Source of the DNA: Spirochaetaceae bacterium
Lineage (GTDB): Bacteria > Spirochaetota > Spirochaetia > Treponematales > Breznakiellaceae
NCBI GenBank assembly: GCA_031265015.1
Contig: JAISDG010000055.1
Coordinates: 1-5,840 of the forward strand
Length of the DNA: 5,840 nucleotides
Reading direction: 5' to 3'
Notes under the pieces: generated by a model
What the model saw: the letters and a program-made list of their open reading frames with translations, nothing else
Told to the model about the DNA's origin: nothing
Databases searched by the model: none
Shown here: piece by piece, positions 5,611-5,840 of the stretch
Numbering within the stretch: the first letter of the stretch is position 1
How the letters are laid out: each line of letters opens with the position of its first letter
Made by a program: the position numbers and the translations under genes

Positions 5611-5840
5611 ATGCCTCATATGCGCCATACACGGCATCCAGGGCGGAAACCGATACCGCCGCGTCGGATACTGGAAGCCATCTTGTATGTGTTGCGAACC
5701 GGTATGCAGTGGAAGGCGTTGCCGAAAGGATACGGGGCGGGCAGCAGTATCCATGAGTATTTCAGTGAATGGGCACAGGCCGGTTTTTTCCGAAGGATGT
5801 GGCAGGAGGGGCTTTTGACCTATGATGAAGCGCACGGGCT
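5611..5840 (+). CDS. IS5-family transposase, N-terminal part (runs off right edge, possibly decayed 5' end)
   Basis: In the frame starting ATG at 5611, 76 codons are visible, reading RHPGRKPIPPRRILEA (8-23), YVLRTGMQWKALPKGYG (26-42), HEYFSEWAQAGFF (48-60) and GLLTYDEAHG (67-76). This is the N-terminal helical region of IS5-type transposases ('R.ilEAIlYVLRTG.QWKALP ... H..F.eW...G.F...W..GLl.YDe..GI.W'). The DDE catalytic domain lies outside the window. Homologues usually have about 20 further residues (like 'FWEKIKPLIP') before RHPGRK, but here TAG and TAA (5602-5607) close the frame immediately upstream and neither ATG 5611 nor ATG 5620 has a ribosome-binding sequence. The gene may therefore be 5'-degraded or the start unusual. 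It is divergent from the PTS operon. The terminal inverted repeat and target duplication cannot be assigned with only one end present. Confidence 0.8.
   Translation, partial: MPHMRHTRHPGRKPIPPRRILEAILYVLRTGMQWKALPKGYGAGSSIHEYFSEWAQAGFFRRMWQEGLLTYDEAHG

Noticed and set aside
5535..5756. Plus-strand 73-codon frame and minus-strand 96-codon frame (5545-5835) in the IS region
   Set aside because: The conserved transposase signature is in the third frame, starting at 5611; these two lack any similarity to known families.

Overview
This window carries most of a phosphotransferase (PTS) operon for a hexitol, read entirely on the minus strand, with the start of an IS5-type transposase gene facing away from it at the right edge. 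Base composition is GC-rich. The layout (EIICB, its own HPr, PRD regulator, separate EIIA, PfkB-family sugar-phosphate kinase, then a medium-chain dehydrogenase) points to an anaerobic or fermentative bacterium. A spirochaete of the Treponema/Spirochaeta kind is my best guess and a Firmicute is the main alternative. That assignment is a weak inference, because no taxonomic marker gene is present.

Reading in the direction of transcription (right to left): a promoter (TTGCGT / TACAAT, 16-bp spacer) lies at about 5474-5501. A 13-bp palindrome sits in its spacer, and an inverted repeat resembling an MtlR box lies just upstream at 5519-5541. Then come mtlA (EIICB, 5428-4040), a spacer of about 100 bp with two mutually exclusive hairpins, an 85-residue HPr (3936-3679), the PRD-type activator MtlR (3673-1610, only 5 nt after HPr), a free-standing EIIA/MtlF (1571-1131), a 1-phosphofructokinase-family kinase (1134-190, GTG start overlapping the EIIA stop), and after an 82-nt spacer with a GC-rich hairpin, the first 35 residues of a medium-chain dehydrogenase-like protein that runs off the left edge (107-1).

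The proteins form a nearly self-contained phosphorelay: HPr His15 -> EIIA His64 -> EIIB Cys380 -> incoming hexitol, with MtlR sensing flux through its PRD2, EIIB-like and EIIA-like domains. Only Enzyme I is missing from the window. The hexitol phosphate would be oxidised by the dehydrogenase and phosphorylated again by the kinase to a ketohexose bisphosphate.

The points most worth a second look are as follows. The operon has a kinase of the fructose-1-phosphate/tagatose-6-phosphate type and an apparent medium-chain dehydrogenase, and no classical mannitol-1-phosphate 5-dehydrogenase is visible, so the substrate or route may not be the textbook one. The HPr has Lys instead of the regulatory Ser46. 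MtlR has lost both PRD1 histidines but keeps those of PRD2. The upstream region holds two distinct palindromic operator candidates.
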